Notes under the pieces: generated by a model
The model's database searches: none
Told to the model about the DNA's origin: nothing
Seen by the model: only the letters and a program-made list of their open reading frames with translations
Made by a program: the position numbers and the translations under genes
NCBI GenBank assembly: GCA_947565425.1
Contig: CANOFW010000009.1
Coordinates: forward strand, 42,747-106,746
Length of the DNA: 64,000 bases
Direction of reading: 5' to 3'
Origin: an uncultured Lachnospiraceae bacterium
GTDB lineage: Bacteria; Bacillota; Clostridia; Lachnospirales; Lachnospiraceae
Shown here: positions 35,562 through 43,858 of the stretch, piece by piece
How positions within the stretch are numbered: the first letter of the stretch is position 1
How the letters are laid out: each line of letters begins with the position of its first letter

Positions 35562-36642
35562 GCAGGCAGGAGATGAGCGCGTCATTCATTTCCGGCATCA
35601 TGAAACAGAAGCGAATGTATTTATTATCGAGAAAAGGAAATGTAGAGCAATCACGAATCATCATTTTTTGCCGGATCATTTGGTCGAATAGCATCCCTGA
35701 TGACAGGGTATCATCAAGAAGGCGCACTAGCATAAAGTTTGCATGGGGTGGATATACCTTGAATCTGCCATCGGCCAGGAGTTTCTCATAGATTCGGTTG
35801 CGTTCCCGCGAAATCAGGGCTCGGGTACGCGTGATGTAGGAAGAATCCCGGAACATAATCTCACCTGAAATTGCAGCCAGGGAGTTTATGGTCCAGGGAT
35901 TTTTTCTTGTATTGATTTCTTTGATGAGATCGCGGTTTCCGGTGACGGCATACCCTAAGCGCAGTCCGGGGCAGGCAAAGAATTTGGACGTTCCGCGCAG
36001 GATGACGATGTTGTTGTAATAAGCGGTCAGCGGAACCGAGGTAATCTCTTCGTAGTTGTCCGCAAATTCCACATAGGTCTCATCCACCATGACAAAGATG
36101 TCGTTCTGTTTGCACACATCGAGAATTTTACGCATCGTGCGGCGCGCAATGGCTCCCGAGGTGGGGTTGTTGGGGTTGCAGATGACAACCAGGTCAATGC
36201 TCTCATTGAGGTGTGCGGTGAAATCATCTTCGTTGAGAGCGAAGTCTTGTTCTTCTTTCAAAGGATAATACAGGCAGGTGCCGCCCCCTAAGGCGACTTC
36301 TCGTTCGTACTCCGAGTAGGTGGGACCGATAATCAGCGCCTTTTGCGGGCGTTCAATCTGAATAAACAGGGAAATCAATTCGGTGGAGCCGTTGCCCATA
36401 ATGATGTTTTCGTAGTCGGTGTCTGTGTAATCGGCAATGCATTTGCGCAGAGAGGTGTATTCCCTGTCTGGGTATGTGGTAATGGCGTCAAGATGACTTG
36501 CCAGGGTGTCACGCAGCATGGGAGAAATGCCAAGCGGGTTTACGTTGGCGCTGAAACTGATAATTTCCTCTTTTTTGATGCCGTAAATCTCTTCAATCTT
36601 TTCTAAATCACTGCCGTGAAAATGGTCTTTGTGCTGAATCAT
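35515..36642 (-). CDS. PLP aminotransferase, HisC/CobD-like
   Basis: Fold-type I pyridoxal-phosphate enzyme of 375 residues. It has HGSDLEKIEEIYGI and SFSANVNPLG at the N-terminus (CobD-like), GNGSTELISLFIQ, the Asn-Pro motif VVICNPNNPTSG, MVDETYVEF, and the PLP-Lys motif RGTSKFFACPGLRLGYAV. The arginine near IRFCFM completes the site. It is either histidinol-phosphate aminotransferase-like or L-threonine-O-3-phosphate decarboxylase-like; no his or cob genes lie nearby to decide. The start follows AAGGAGG. Confidence 0.8.
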   Translation of the reverse strand: MIQHKDHFHGSDLEKIEEIYGIKKEEIISFSANVNPLGISPMLRDTLASHLDAITTYPDREYTSLRKCIADYTDTDYENIIMGNGSTELISLFIQIERPQKALIIGPTYSEYEREVALGGGTCLYYPLKEEQDFALNEDDFTAHLNESIDLVVICNPNNPTSGAIARRTMRKILDVCKQNDIFVMVDETYVEFADNYEEITSVPLTAYYNNIVILRGTSKFFACPGLRLGYAVTGNRDLIKEINTRKNPWTINSLAAISGEIMFRDSSYITRTRALISRERNRIYEKLLADGRFKVYPPHANFMLVRLLDDTLSSGMLFDQMIRQKMMIRDCSTFPFLDNKYIRFCFMMPEMNDALISCLLRRNIQAAGLPPQLQ

Positions 36643-36673
36643 TAGAAATCCTCCTTCTTTACACCGCTGTGTA

Positions 36674-36711
36674 AATCGTTTATAATAAAATCAACTGTTT
36701 TTATTATAACG
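36674..36711. promoter_or_regulatory. Palindromic divergent promoter region
   Basis: TCGTTTATAATAAAA and TTTTATTATAACGA flank TCAACTGT, so TATAAT-type -10 elements face both the aminotransferase and the DUF5717 operon. Confidence 0.5.
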
Positions 36712-36742
36712 AATCACGATAAAAAAGCAAGCAGGTGACGAT

Positions 36743-39700
36743 TTGCAGAGAAAAATGGAAGAGTTGGCAGCAGGAATTTGTACCCGCCAGACCTCTATTT
36801 TACAGTTCCTTCCAGAGAAATTGGAATTTGAGGTCGTGGAGGGTAACGTTTACAGCGGGGAATTTACAATAATCAGCAGTGCAGGTGTGCCAGTGACAGG
36901 GATGGTCTGTTCCACCAGCGCGCGGATAAAGTGCCTGGATGCACAGTTTGCAGGGATAAAGATTACGCAGAAGTTTGAATTTCGCAGCGCGGGCCTGTCA
37001 GACGGGGAGAGGCAGGAAGGAAAGTTTCAGATTATTAGCGACCAGGGGGAGTATGAGCTTCCCTTTGTGGTGTCTGTCTGTAAGGATTATCCACAGAGTT
37101 CCCAGGGCAAGGTCAAAGGGATTGTTGATTTTGCGAATCTGGCGCGCGCGTCTTTCGACGAGGCGGTTAAGGTGTTTTCACAGCATAAGTTCGCGGCTGT
37201 TTTTGCGCCCGGTGAGGAGGAACAACAGCTAATCTATCGCGGGCTGTGCCATAAGCCGTGTACGCGCACGCAGGTGGAGGAATTTCTGATTGCCTCACGC
37301 AAGAAGAAACGGGTATTGTTCGAGGTGGAGGAGGCAAAGCATGATTTTTGCGGGGTGACTGAGAACCGTCAGGAATGTGTTGTGTTGCGCAAAGAGGAGT
37401 GGGGGCATCTTGCCATTGCGGTGTCGGCGGATGGAGCATGGTTAAAACCGCGCAAGTCGCGGATGACCGATGAGGATTTTGTGGGCAGCCGAGGGATGGT
37501 AGAGTACTTGATTGACGCAGGACAGCTCCATATTGGTAAGAATTACGGCAAACTGATTTTAAAGACGCCGTTTCAGAAAGAGGAGATTTCGATTTGCGTG
37601 ACCAGAGAGGAAGTGCTTGGGGAACATCCCATTTGGGAAATTCAAAAGAAACAGGCGCAATTAATGACAGATTATCTGAGATTCGGTATGCATCAGTTGG
37701 TAACGGGTGCGTGGGCGAAGCAGACAATCCGCAATTTGGAAGAATTGCTGGAATTTTTGCCGGACAATCAGTGGTATGTTTTAGCGAAAGCACAGGTGTA
37801 TTTTGTAAACCGGCAGCGGCAGGAGGCGGAATGGGTATTGACTGCATTTCCGCGCAATAAGGTAGATAAGGATGCGCCCTTATATGCCTATTATTTATAT
37901 CTCACGACCTTGAGGGACCCGGAGCCCGCATATGTCAATAAATGTACCGCTAAAATCCGTAAAATATATAATAAGCGTCCCGATGATTCTTTGCTTTTAT
38001 GGATGCTGTTGATTTTGGATGAAGAATTGAACTATAGCAAGGGCAAGAAGTTGGAGACGATTGCCAGGCATATCCGGCGGGGGAATGAGAGCGTACTTCT
38101 TTATTTGGAGGCGTTTCGGATTCTGGAAAAGGAGCCGTATCTGTTAAGCAGTCTATCTGGTTTCGAGAAGAAGACGTTGCATTTTACGGTGAAACACAAG
38201 GCGATGACGAAGGGAATCGCGGAGCGAGTAGTGAAATTGCTGCCAGAGATTCCGCTTTATGAACCCGTCTGGTATGAGATCCTGGTGTCTTGTTATGAAG
38301 CGTCGCCGGGCAGAGAATCCTTGCAGGCAATTTGCAGTTATTGTATCAAGGGGCAGCATTATGGCAAGGAATACTGGAAATGGTTCCAGCGGGGAATTAT
38401 ACAGGAACTACGGATTGCCGGTTTGTATGAGGCATGGGTGCGCTCCGCGGATGAGGAACAGATGGCAAAGATGCCCAGGCAGATTGTCCTGTATTTTCAG
38501 TCTTACAGCAATTTTGCGGGAGAAGCGGAGGCATTGCTGTATGCGGCGATGATTGAGAACAAATCGCAATGGAAAAGCGTATGGCCCCATTACAGCAAGA
38601 ATATCCAGGATTTTGCTTTGAAACAATTGTCAAGCGGTAAGATAGACCGTGCGTTTGCCACCGTCTATGGGGAGGCGTTGACACCGAAGCTTTTGACCCC
38701 GGAACGAGCCAAGGATATGGCGAAGGTATTGTTTGCCTGCGAGGTGTGTTGTGACAATTTAAACGCCCGTAGCCTGGTTGTCTGCCAGCATACGCTGAAG
38801 AAAGAACAGGTGGCGCCGATTGTCCATGGTAAGGCATATGTGACGATTTATGGCAGTTCTTATAAGTTTCTATTGGAGGACGCCCAGGGCAGGCGGTTTG
38901 TCCCCGATGAGGAGCTAGCGGTGAAACCGTTGCTGGCCAGCGAGAAGTTTTTACAGGCGGGTATGGCTTGCGCCCCGGAGAAATTACCGTATCTGCTGAA
39001 ATATTTTGACAAGAAGAAAATATGGCAGACGTTTGAAGAAGAAGATCTTGCATATTTACGGGTGCTGGTGGATGCGCCGGAAATCAGCGAGGCATACCGC
39101 AGAGAGCTTCGCTTGCAGATGATCGCCTATTTCTATGATAATTACACAGGAGATGCGTTGGATGAATTTCTGTTGTCACTGTCTTTGGAGGGAATCGGCA
39201 GCCGCGACAGGGAGAAGATTATGCGGCTTTTGGTGGCGAGACGCCATTACAGGCGCGCGTATGAGCTTTTACAGGCTTATGGCACAGAATGTATCTCTCC
39301 TTCCAAGCTGGTCTATGTAATTGGGCATCGTATGGATGAGATGGAGCAGGAGGGGCAGGAGGAAGCCGATGAATTCCTGCTGGCGCTGTGCAGGGAGGTG
39401 TTTTTGCGCGGGAAGTATAATGAGCGGATTTTGGTATATTTGTGCAAATACTTTGCGGGTAGCCTTAGTGAAATGTTAAAGCTTTGGGAGTCGGCGCGCA
39501 GTTTTGTAGTGGATGCTTATATGTTGGAGGAACGCTGTCTGCTGCGTTTTCTGAACACGGGAGATTTTTCCGTCCGTTTGGAAGAGGTATTTGAGGGGTA
39601 TGTACACAACCTTGGCAAAGACGATGTGATTTTGGCGTATCTAAGCCAGATGGCGCATCTGTATGTTGTGAGGGATGCTGTGGTGTCAGAATTTGTGTTT

Positions 39701-40288
39701 CACAAAATTGGCGAGCTGTGCCGCCGGGAACAGCAGTTAAATCACATATGCGAGCTGGCATTTTTGAAGTGGTGTACCTTGGAATCGTTGGCTTCGGCAG
39801 AGGAGTGGAAGCTTGCAGAGCCAGTATTGCAAAAATTGGTGCGAAAGGGACAATGCTTTGCCTTTTTTGAATCTCTGCCCGGGAAATTGCGGGAGAAATA
39901 TATGCTCCATGATCGGACTGTGGTGGAGTATCGCACAGAGCCCCAGGCGAAGGTATTTATCAATTATCTTCCTGTGGGATATACCAAGTATGTGGAATGT
40001 GAGATGACACAGATGTATGATGGAATTTTTGCCAAGGAGTTTCTTGTATTTTATGAGGAGCATATTCCATATTATATCAAAGAGGAAATGGATGGCGAAT
40101 ATAAGGTGACCCAGAGTGGTCAAATTGTAAGGCAATGTCTTGTGGATAGCGGTGAGGAGGGGCGGCTCGCGCTGATTGACGATATGATGGCGTCCTGGCA
40201 GATGAAGGATGAAGCCACCTTGTTAAAACGGTTAGAGACTTATGGACGGACAGATGAGATGGTGAGGCGTGAATTTACGCTGCTGTGA
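36743..40288 (+). CDS. DUF5717 family protein, first gene of an uncharacterised operon
   Basis: A very large soluble protein of 1,181 residues. The N-terminal 130 residues are beta-rich and MSP/Ig-like (FLPEKLEFEVVEGNVYSGEF, YELPFVVSV). A second beta domain (LAIAVSADGAWLKPRKSR...ISICVTREEV) follows. From about 300 the protein is a long alpha-solenoid of TPR-like helical pairs (LLEFLPDNQWYVLAKAQVYF, DDSLLLWMLLILDEELNYSK). The last 150 residues return to beta (VFINYLPVGYTKYVECEMTQ). No signal peptide or TM helix is present. TTG 36743 has AGGTG six bases before it; ATG 36755 is the alternative. I recall the DUF5717 name from Lachnospiraceae; no function is known. Confidence 0.8.
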   Translation: MQRKMEELAAGICTRQTSILQFLPEKLEFEVVEGNVYSGEFTIISSAGVPVTGMVCSTSARIKCLDAQFAGIKITQKFEFRSAGLSDGERQEGKFQIISDQGEYELPFVVSVCKDYPQSSQGKVKGIVDFANLARASFDEAVKVFSQHKFAAVFAPGEEEQQLIYRGLCHKPCTRTQVEEFLIASRKKKRVLFEVEEAKHDFCGVTENRQECVVLRKEEWGHLAIAVSADGAWLKPRKSRMTDEDFVGSRGMVEYLIDAGQLHIGKNYGKLILKTPFQKEEISICVTREEVLGEHPIWEIQKKQAQLMTDYLRFGMHQLVTGAWAKQTIRNLEELLEFLPDNQWYVLAKAQVYFVNRQRQEAEWVLTAFPRNKVDKDAPLYAYYLYLTTLRDPEPAYVNKCTAKIRKIYNKRPDDSLLLWMLLILDEELNYSKGKKLETIARHIRRGNESVLLYLEAFRILEKEPYLLSSLSGFEKKTLHFTVKHKAMTKGIAERVVKLLPEIPLYEPVWYEILVSCYEASPGRESLQAICSYCIKGQHYGKEYWKWFQRGIIQELRIAGLYEAWVRSADEEQMAKMPRQIVLYFQSYSNFAGEAEALLYAAMIENKSQWKSVWPHYSKNIQDFALKQLSSGKIDRAFATVYGEALTPKLLTPERAKDMAKVLFACEVCCDNLNARSLVVCQHTLKKEQVAPIVHGKAYVTIYGSSYKFLLEDAQGRRFVPDEELAVKPLLASEKFLQAGMACAPEKLPYLLKYFDKKKIWQTFEEEDLAYLRVLVDAPEISEAYRRELRLQMIAYFYDNYTGDALDEFLLSLSLEGIGSRDREKIMRLLVARRHYRRAYELLQAYGTECISPSKLVYVIGHRMDEMEQEGQEEADEFLLALCREVFLRGKYNERILVYLCKYFAGSLSEMLKLWESARSFVVDAYMLEERCLLRFLNTGDFSVRLEEVFEGYVHNLGKDDVILAYLSQMAHLYVVRDAVVSEFVFHKIGELCRREQQLNHICELAFLKWCTLESLASAEEWKLAEPVLQKLVRKGQCFAFFESLPGKLREKYMLHDRTVVEYRTEPQAKVFINYLPVGYTKYVECEMTQMYDGIFAKEFLVFYEEHIPYYIKEEMDGEYKVTQSGQIVRQCLVDSGEEGRLALIDDMMASWQMKDEATLLKRLETYGRTDEMVRREFTLL

Positions 40289-40306
40289 TGAATATGGAGA
40301 GAAACA

Positions 40307-41542
40307 ATGAAACCGACAAAAGAGGAATGGTATATTGGAATAGAGGCAGGCAGACAATGGACACAGATAAGCTGTTACCATGCGGGGCTTGCAGAACCTG
40401 AGACGAAGAGCACTCTGGCAGGGACAGAGGTGTATCAGATTCCTACGGCGATCTGTAAGCGCAAGCATGGCGGGCAGTGGTGTTTCGGCGAGGAGGGCAG
40501 GCGTCTTGCCGAATCCGGAGAAGGATATTATGCCGCCGACCTTTTAAAACGCGCGTTGCATAAAGAAATCGTTACGCTGGACCGCGACTATGCGGCGCAG
40601 GATTTGTTGGGCGTGTTTTTTCGCAAGCTGCTCAGGCTGGCGGTTCCGCCAAAGGGCGTCAGGGCGGTGACGAAATGCGTCTTTTCTCTGGAGGAGGTTA
40701 CGGAGGAAGCAGTACTATTTTTGCAGCAGTTTGTAAAGAAGCTGGGGTTTACAGAATCCCAGGTACAGATTCAGGATCATCGTGAGAGTTTTTATGCTTA
40801 TGTAGTTTCGCAGGATCCATCTTTGTGGAAACATCAGGTGTTGCTGTTTGAGGAGGAAGGCAAGGGCGTGTACTGCCGCCTGTTCTCCTGCAATCCGAAA
40901 ACAAGTCCGATGATTGCGCAAGTGGCGGAGGCATTTATGGGCAAGTTGCCAGAGGATGAGAGGAAGCGCGACATAGAGTTTTCCTTGATTGTGAAGAAGG
41001 CTTTGGCGGGCAGGATAGTCACTGCGGCATACTTGATAGGCTCCGGTTTCGAGGGCGGATGGATGGACGAATCTCTACAGCTTATCTGCCGCAACCGCAG
41101 AGCGTTTCAGGGGAAGAACCTCTACACCAAGGGCGCGTGTTATGCGGGAATGCTGCTTCATCATAAGGAGGAGGCGAAGACCGTATATTTCTGTGATTAC
41201 AAGGTCAGGGAAAATATTATGTTAAAGGCAGTTAAGGGGGATGCGGAATTTTTCTTTCCACTTATTGAGGCGGGCAGCAACCGTCATCAGGTGAAGAAAG
41301 ACTTACGCATTTTATTGGAGGGAGAGCCAGTTTTGGAACTTTGGATGCAGCAGCCGGGAAGCCGGGAGGCGAGAATTGAGAGTTTGGAGTTATCGGGACT
41401 TTCTCCTGACGGAAATGAGAGAAGCAGGCTGTCTTTCCATATTTCTGGTACAGAGGGCGGCAGTCTTCTTTTGAAAGTGCGCGAGTTGGGTTGGGGCAAG
41501 ATTCAGCCGGCTAAGGGATTGGAATGGCAATTTGAGATTTAA
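40307..41542 (+). CDS. DUF5716 protein with degenerate Hsp70/actin-like fold
   Basis: The 411-residue product begins WYIGIEAGRQWTQISCYH, aligned in place with the phosphate-1 loop of Hsp70/actin ATPases. The usual Asp is Glu and the GTT is changed. A second strand pair, VLLFEEEGKGVYCRLFSC, sits where phosphate-2 belongs. AAYLIGSGFEGGWMDESLQL then GKNLYTKGACYAGMLL matches the adenosine-binding end. A C-terminal beta domain (LELSGLSPDGNERSRLSFHI) resembles a substrate-binding part. Nucleotide binding may be altered. It follows DUF5717 by 18 bases and is probably its partner. Confidence 0.72.
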   Translation: MKPTKEEWYIGIEAGRQWTQISCYHAGLAEPETKSTLAGTEVYQIPTAICKRKHGGQWCFGEEGRRLAESGEGYYAADLLKRALHKEIVTLDRDYAAQDLLGVFFRKLLRLAVPPKGVRAVTKCVFSLEEVTEEAVLFLQQFVKKLGFTESQVQIQDHRESFYAYVVSQDPSLWKHQVLLFEEEGKGVYCRLFSCNPKTSPMIAQVAEAFMGKLPEDERKRDIEFSLIVKKALAGRIVTAAYLIGSGFEGGWMDESLQLICRNRRAFQGKNLYTKGACYAGMLLHHKEEAKTVYFCDYKVRENIMLKAVKGDAEFFFPLIEAGSNRHQVKKDLRILLEGEPVLELWMQQPGSREARIESLELSGLSPDGNERSRLSFHISGTEGGSLLLKVRELGWGKIQPAKGLEWQFEI

Positions 41543-41610
41543 GCGTTTGCAGCGAAGAAAGAATGGAGAATGTTTAAGTTTCCCCTTTTTTTTGTAATAA
41601 CCTATATTTC

Positions 41611-41741
41611 AGTACCAAAAGGTCTTGTTGCCTTTGGCAGCATAGACATCTTGCACAAAAAGTGCCTGGAAAGCTAGCTTTTCATAGCGCTTTTATGTGC
41701 AAAGTGTTTCCATCACAAAGTGATGGAAACCTTTTGGTACT
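41611..41741. repeat. 131-bp nested palindrome
   Basis: Perfect 13-bp ends (AGTACCAAAAGGT and complement) lead through partly conserved arms. Both arms have TTGCACA.AAAG.GC to a central GAAAGCTAGCTTTTC dyad at about 41669-41683. Each arm also folds alone (TTTCCATCAC..GTGATGGAAA on the right). It lies 38 bases before the next gene. No clear target duplication was found. Confidence 0.8.
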
Positions 41742-41779
41742 ATGCATATACAAAATGGGGAAACTCAAAGGAGAATAAT

Positions 41780-42571
41780 ATGAGCAGGATGTGGATATGT
41801 GAGGGACGCATAGCGCAAAAAGGGCTGGCAGTAAATAATAGAGTAAGCTTGTATTCTCTCGAAGAGTTGTGTTATTATCTATACCAGAATGCGGAGTCTG
41901 TGGAGGAAAGCTTATACAATGAGGCATTCTGCCAATGGCTGTCGGAGGAACTTGGTATGGAGGAACTGGCAAAAGAGCTTCGCCAAGGGGTTGAGCAGGG
42001 CAAAAGCGGCGGTTGGTGTATGCAGCAGATTTTGTTGTCGAGTGGTTTGTATAGCCATAGGGAGATTAGCCAGGCAGTTTCCATTGTGCAGAGTATGGAG
42101 AGTACGAGTCCTGCGCAGCGGGCGAAACTGAAAGGCGATCGTCTGTTGCGGTCGGGCAAATACCGGCAGGCATGGCTCGCCTATCAGCAAGCATTGGAGG
42201 AAGAGTCAGATTTGTTTTTCCAGGGAAAAGTTTGGCATAATCTGGGGACTTTGTATGCCAGGCAATTTCTATTTGAGGCGGCGGGGGAGTGTTATAAACG
42301 CGCTTATGAGATTGGGCAGCAGACGGTGAGCAGTGAAGCTTATCTCTTTGCGCTGACATGTAGGGATGGGCAGGCGAAAGAGTTAGAGCCGGGCGGCGCA
42401 CAGGCTTGGGGAAGCGCAGATGGGCAGATTACCACACAGAATTCAGGAAATATCGCGGGGGCGCTCAAAGCGCTGCATAAGTTGAAATCATCTGGAGACC
42501 GCACAGGCTATGAGGGAATGGTGGAAGATTTACTGTTCAAATTAAGATTAGAGTATAGGAAAAGTGAGTAA
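41780..42571 (+). CDS. TPR-like operon protein of unknown function
   Basis: The 263-residue product starts at ATG 41780 behind AAGGAG; the frame to 41720 runs into the palindrome. The N-terminal half is helical (YSLEELCYYLYQNAESVEES). A region with ALxxYxxAL-type TPR pairs follows: KGDRLLRSGKYRQAWLAYQQ and VWHNLGTLYARQFLFEAAGE, then CYKRAYEIG. No membrane segment. This protein likely scaffolds or regulates the DUF5716/DUF5717 pair; that role is inferred from position only. It overlaps the next gene by a few bases if GTG 42564 is used. Confidence 0.7.
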   Translation: MSRMWICEGRIAQKGLAVNNRVSLYSLEELCYYLYQNAESVEESLYNEAFCQWLSEELGMEELAKELRQGVEQGKSGGWCMQQILLSSGLYSHREISQAVSIVQSMESTSPAQRAKLKGDRLLRSGKYRQAWLAYQQALEEESDLFFQGKVWHNLGTLYARQFLFEAAGECYKRAYEIGQQTVSSEAYLFALTCRDGQAKELEPGGAQAWGSADGQITTQNSGNIAGALKALHKLKSSGDRTGYEGMVEDLLFKLRLEYRKSE

Positions 42572-42572
42572 A

Positions 42573-43754
42573 ATGGGATTATTCAGAAAAAAGAAAAGAC
42601 CTAGATATATTGATGAGTTATGGAATTCGGATGCGCAGCAAACACCCAAACAAAAAAAGGTTTCCGCGCCCGTGAAAGCAACAGAGCCCAAACAGAATAC
42701 GGCGATGGAGTATTGCGAGCAGATTCTAACAGCGGCTAAGGCGTTGGAGGAGACAAAGCGTGATTATAAAACGGCAACAGATTATCTAACAGATATTCAG
42801 AAAATCGAAGAATTGCCGGAAAAGGAATTTGCAGAAATACTGGACGTAGCGAAACATGTCTCAGATTTGAGTCAGTCACGGGATGCTTATTTGAATAAAT
42901 CGCGTAATATTTCAGATTCCCAGTTTGCCCAGATGGAGCAGTTGGAGGAGCAGATGCCGGGCATTATCAGGCGTTTGCAAGAAAATGAAGCATATCAGAC
43001 GACGGTTAAGCGGGATATGCAGTATCTTGAGGGCGAGCGGGAAGAGTGGCGTTATTATAAGGATGCGCTTGAGCAGGAGAGCCAATTGTTGCGTAAATTG
43101 CTGTATACCCTGGCAGGCGTGTTTGTGGCGGCGATTATTTTGATTATTGTGCTGAGTGTAGTTCTTCGTTTTGATATGATGCTGCCGCTCCTTTTAACGA
43201 TGCTCGTGGCGGCGGCTGTGGGCACAGGGATGGTTTGGCGTCTGCAAAATGACAATTTGGATATCAAACGTTCCCAAGCGAATATCAACCGTGCAATTAC
43301 GCTGTTAAATAAGATTTCTTTTAAATATGTGAATGTAACAAATGCCGTCGACTACGCTTGTGAAAAGTATCACGCTAAGAATTCTTATGAGTTGAATTAT
43401 ATCTGGGAGCAGTATTTAGAAGAGGTGCGTGAGCGGGAGAAATATGAGAAAACAAATGATGAACTGGAGTTTTTTCATGATAAGCTAATTATGCTGCTGC
43501 AAAAATATCGTCTTTATGACGCCAAAATTTGGATTCATCAGGCACATGCGCTTTTGGATAAGAAAGAGATGGTAGAGGTGAAGCATGAGTTGTTGGTGCG
43601 CCGCCAGAAATTGCGTGCAACGATGGATGGGCAGATCGCGAATATCCAGAAAGCAAAAGCAGACATCCTGAAAATTGTCAAAGAGCGTCCTGGTGATGAT
43701 GCGGAGATAAAAAATATTTTACAATCTGTGGATGAAATTTGCGGGCTGGCATAG
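42573..43754 (+). CDS. Coiled-coil protein with two TM helices
   Basis: About 393 residues. A basic start (GLFRKKKRPRYIDELW), a long coiled coil (50-170), two adjacent TM helices (LLYTLAGVFVAAIILIIVLS and MLPLLLTMLVAAAVGTGMVW), and a second coiled coil to the end. Both coiled coils face the cytoplasm if the loop is outside, forming a membrane-anchored hub. ATG 42573 is used; GTG 42564 is in frame and overlaps the upstream stop. It is fourth in the DUF5717-DUF5716-TPR operon and would tether that complex to the membrane. No family is recognised. Confidence 0.68.
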   Translation: MGLFRKKKRPRYIDELWNSDAQQTPKQKKVSAPVKATEPKQNTAMEYCEQILTAAKALEETKRDYKTATDYLTDIQKIEELPEKEFAEILDVAKHVSDLSQSRDAYLNKSRNISDSQFAQMEQLEEQMPGIIRRLQENEAYQTTVKRDMQYLEGEREEWRYYKDALEQESQLLRKLLYTLAGVFVAAIILIIVLSVVLRFDMMLPLLLTMLVAAAVGTGMVWRLQNDNLDIKRSQANINRAITLLNKISFKYVNVTNAVDYACEKYHAKNSYELNYIWEQYLEEVREREKYEKTNDELEFFHDKLIMLLQKYRLYDAKIWIHQAHALLDKKEMVEVKHELLVRRQKLRATMDGQIANIQKAKADILKIVKERPGDDAEIKNILQSVDEICGLA

Positions 43755-43858
43755 GATTATGGCTTGTGTTTCTGGGATTTGTGAAGTATAATCTTTTTGA
43801 ATAGGTAGATTCATACAATATGATTCATGTGATTATCTGATCATAAGGAGGAAATATC

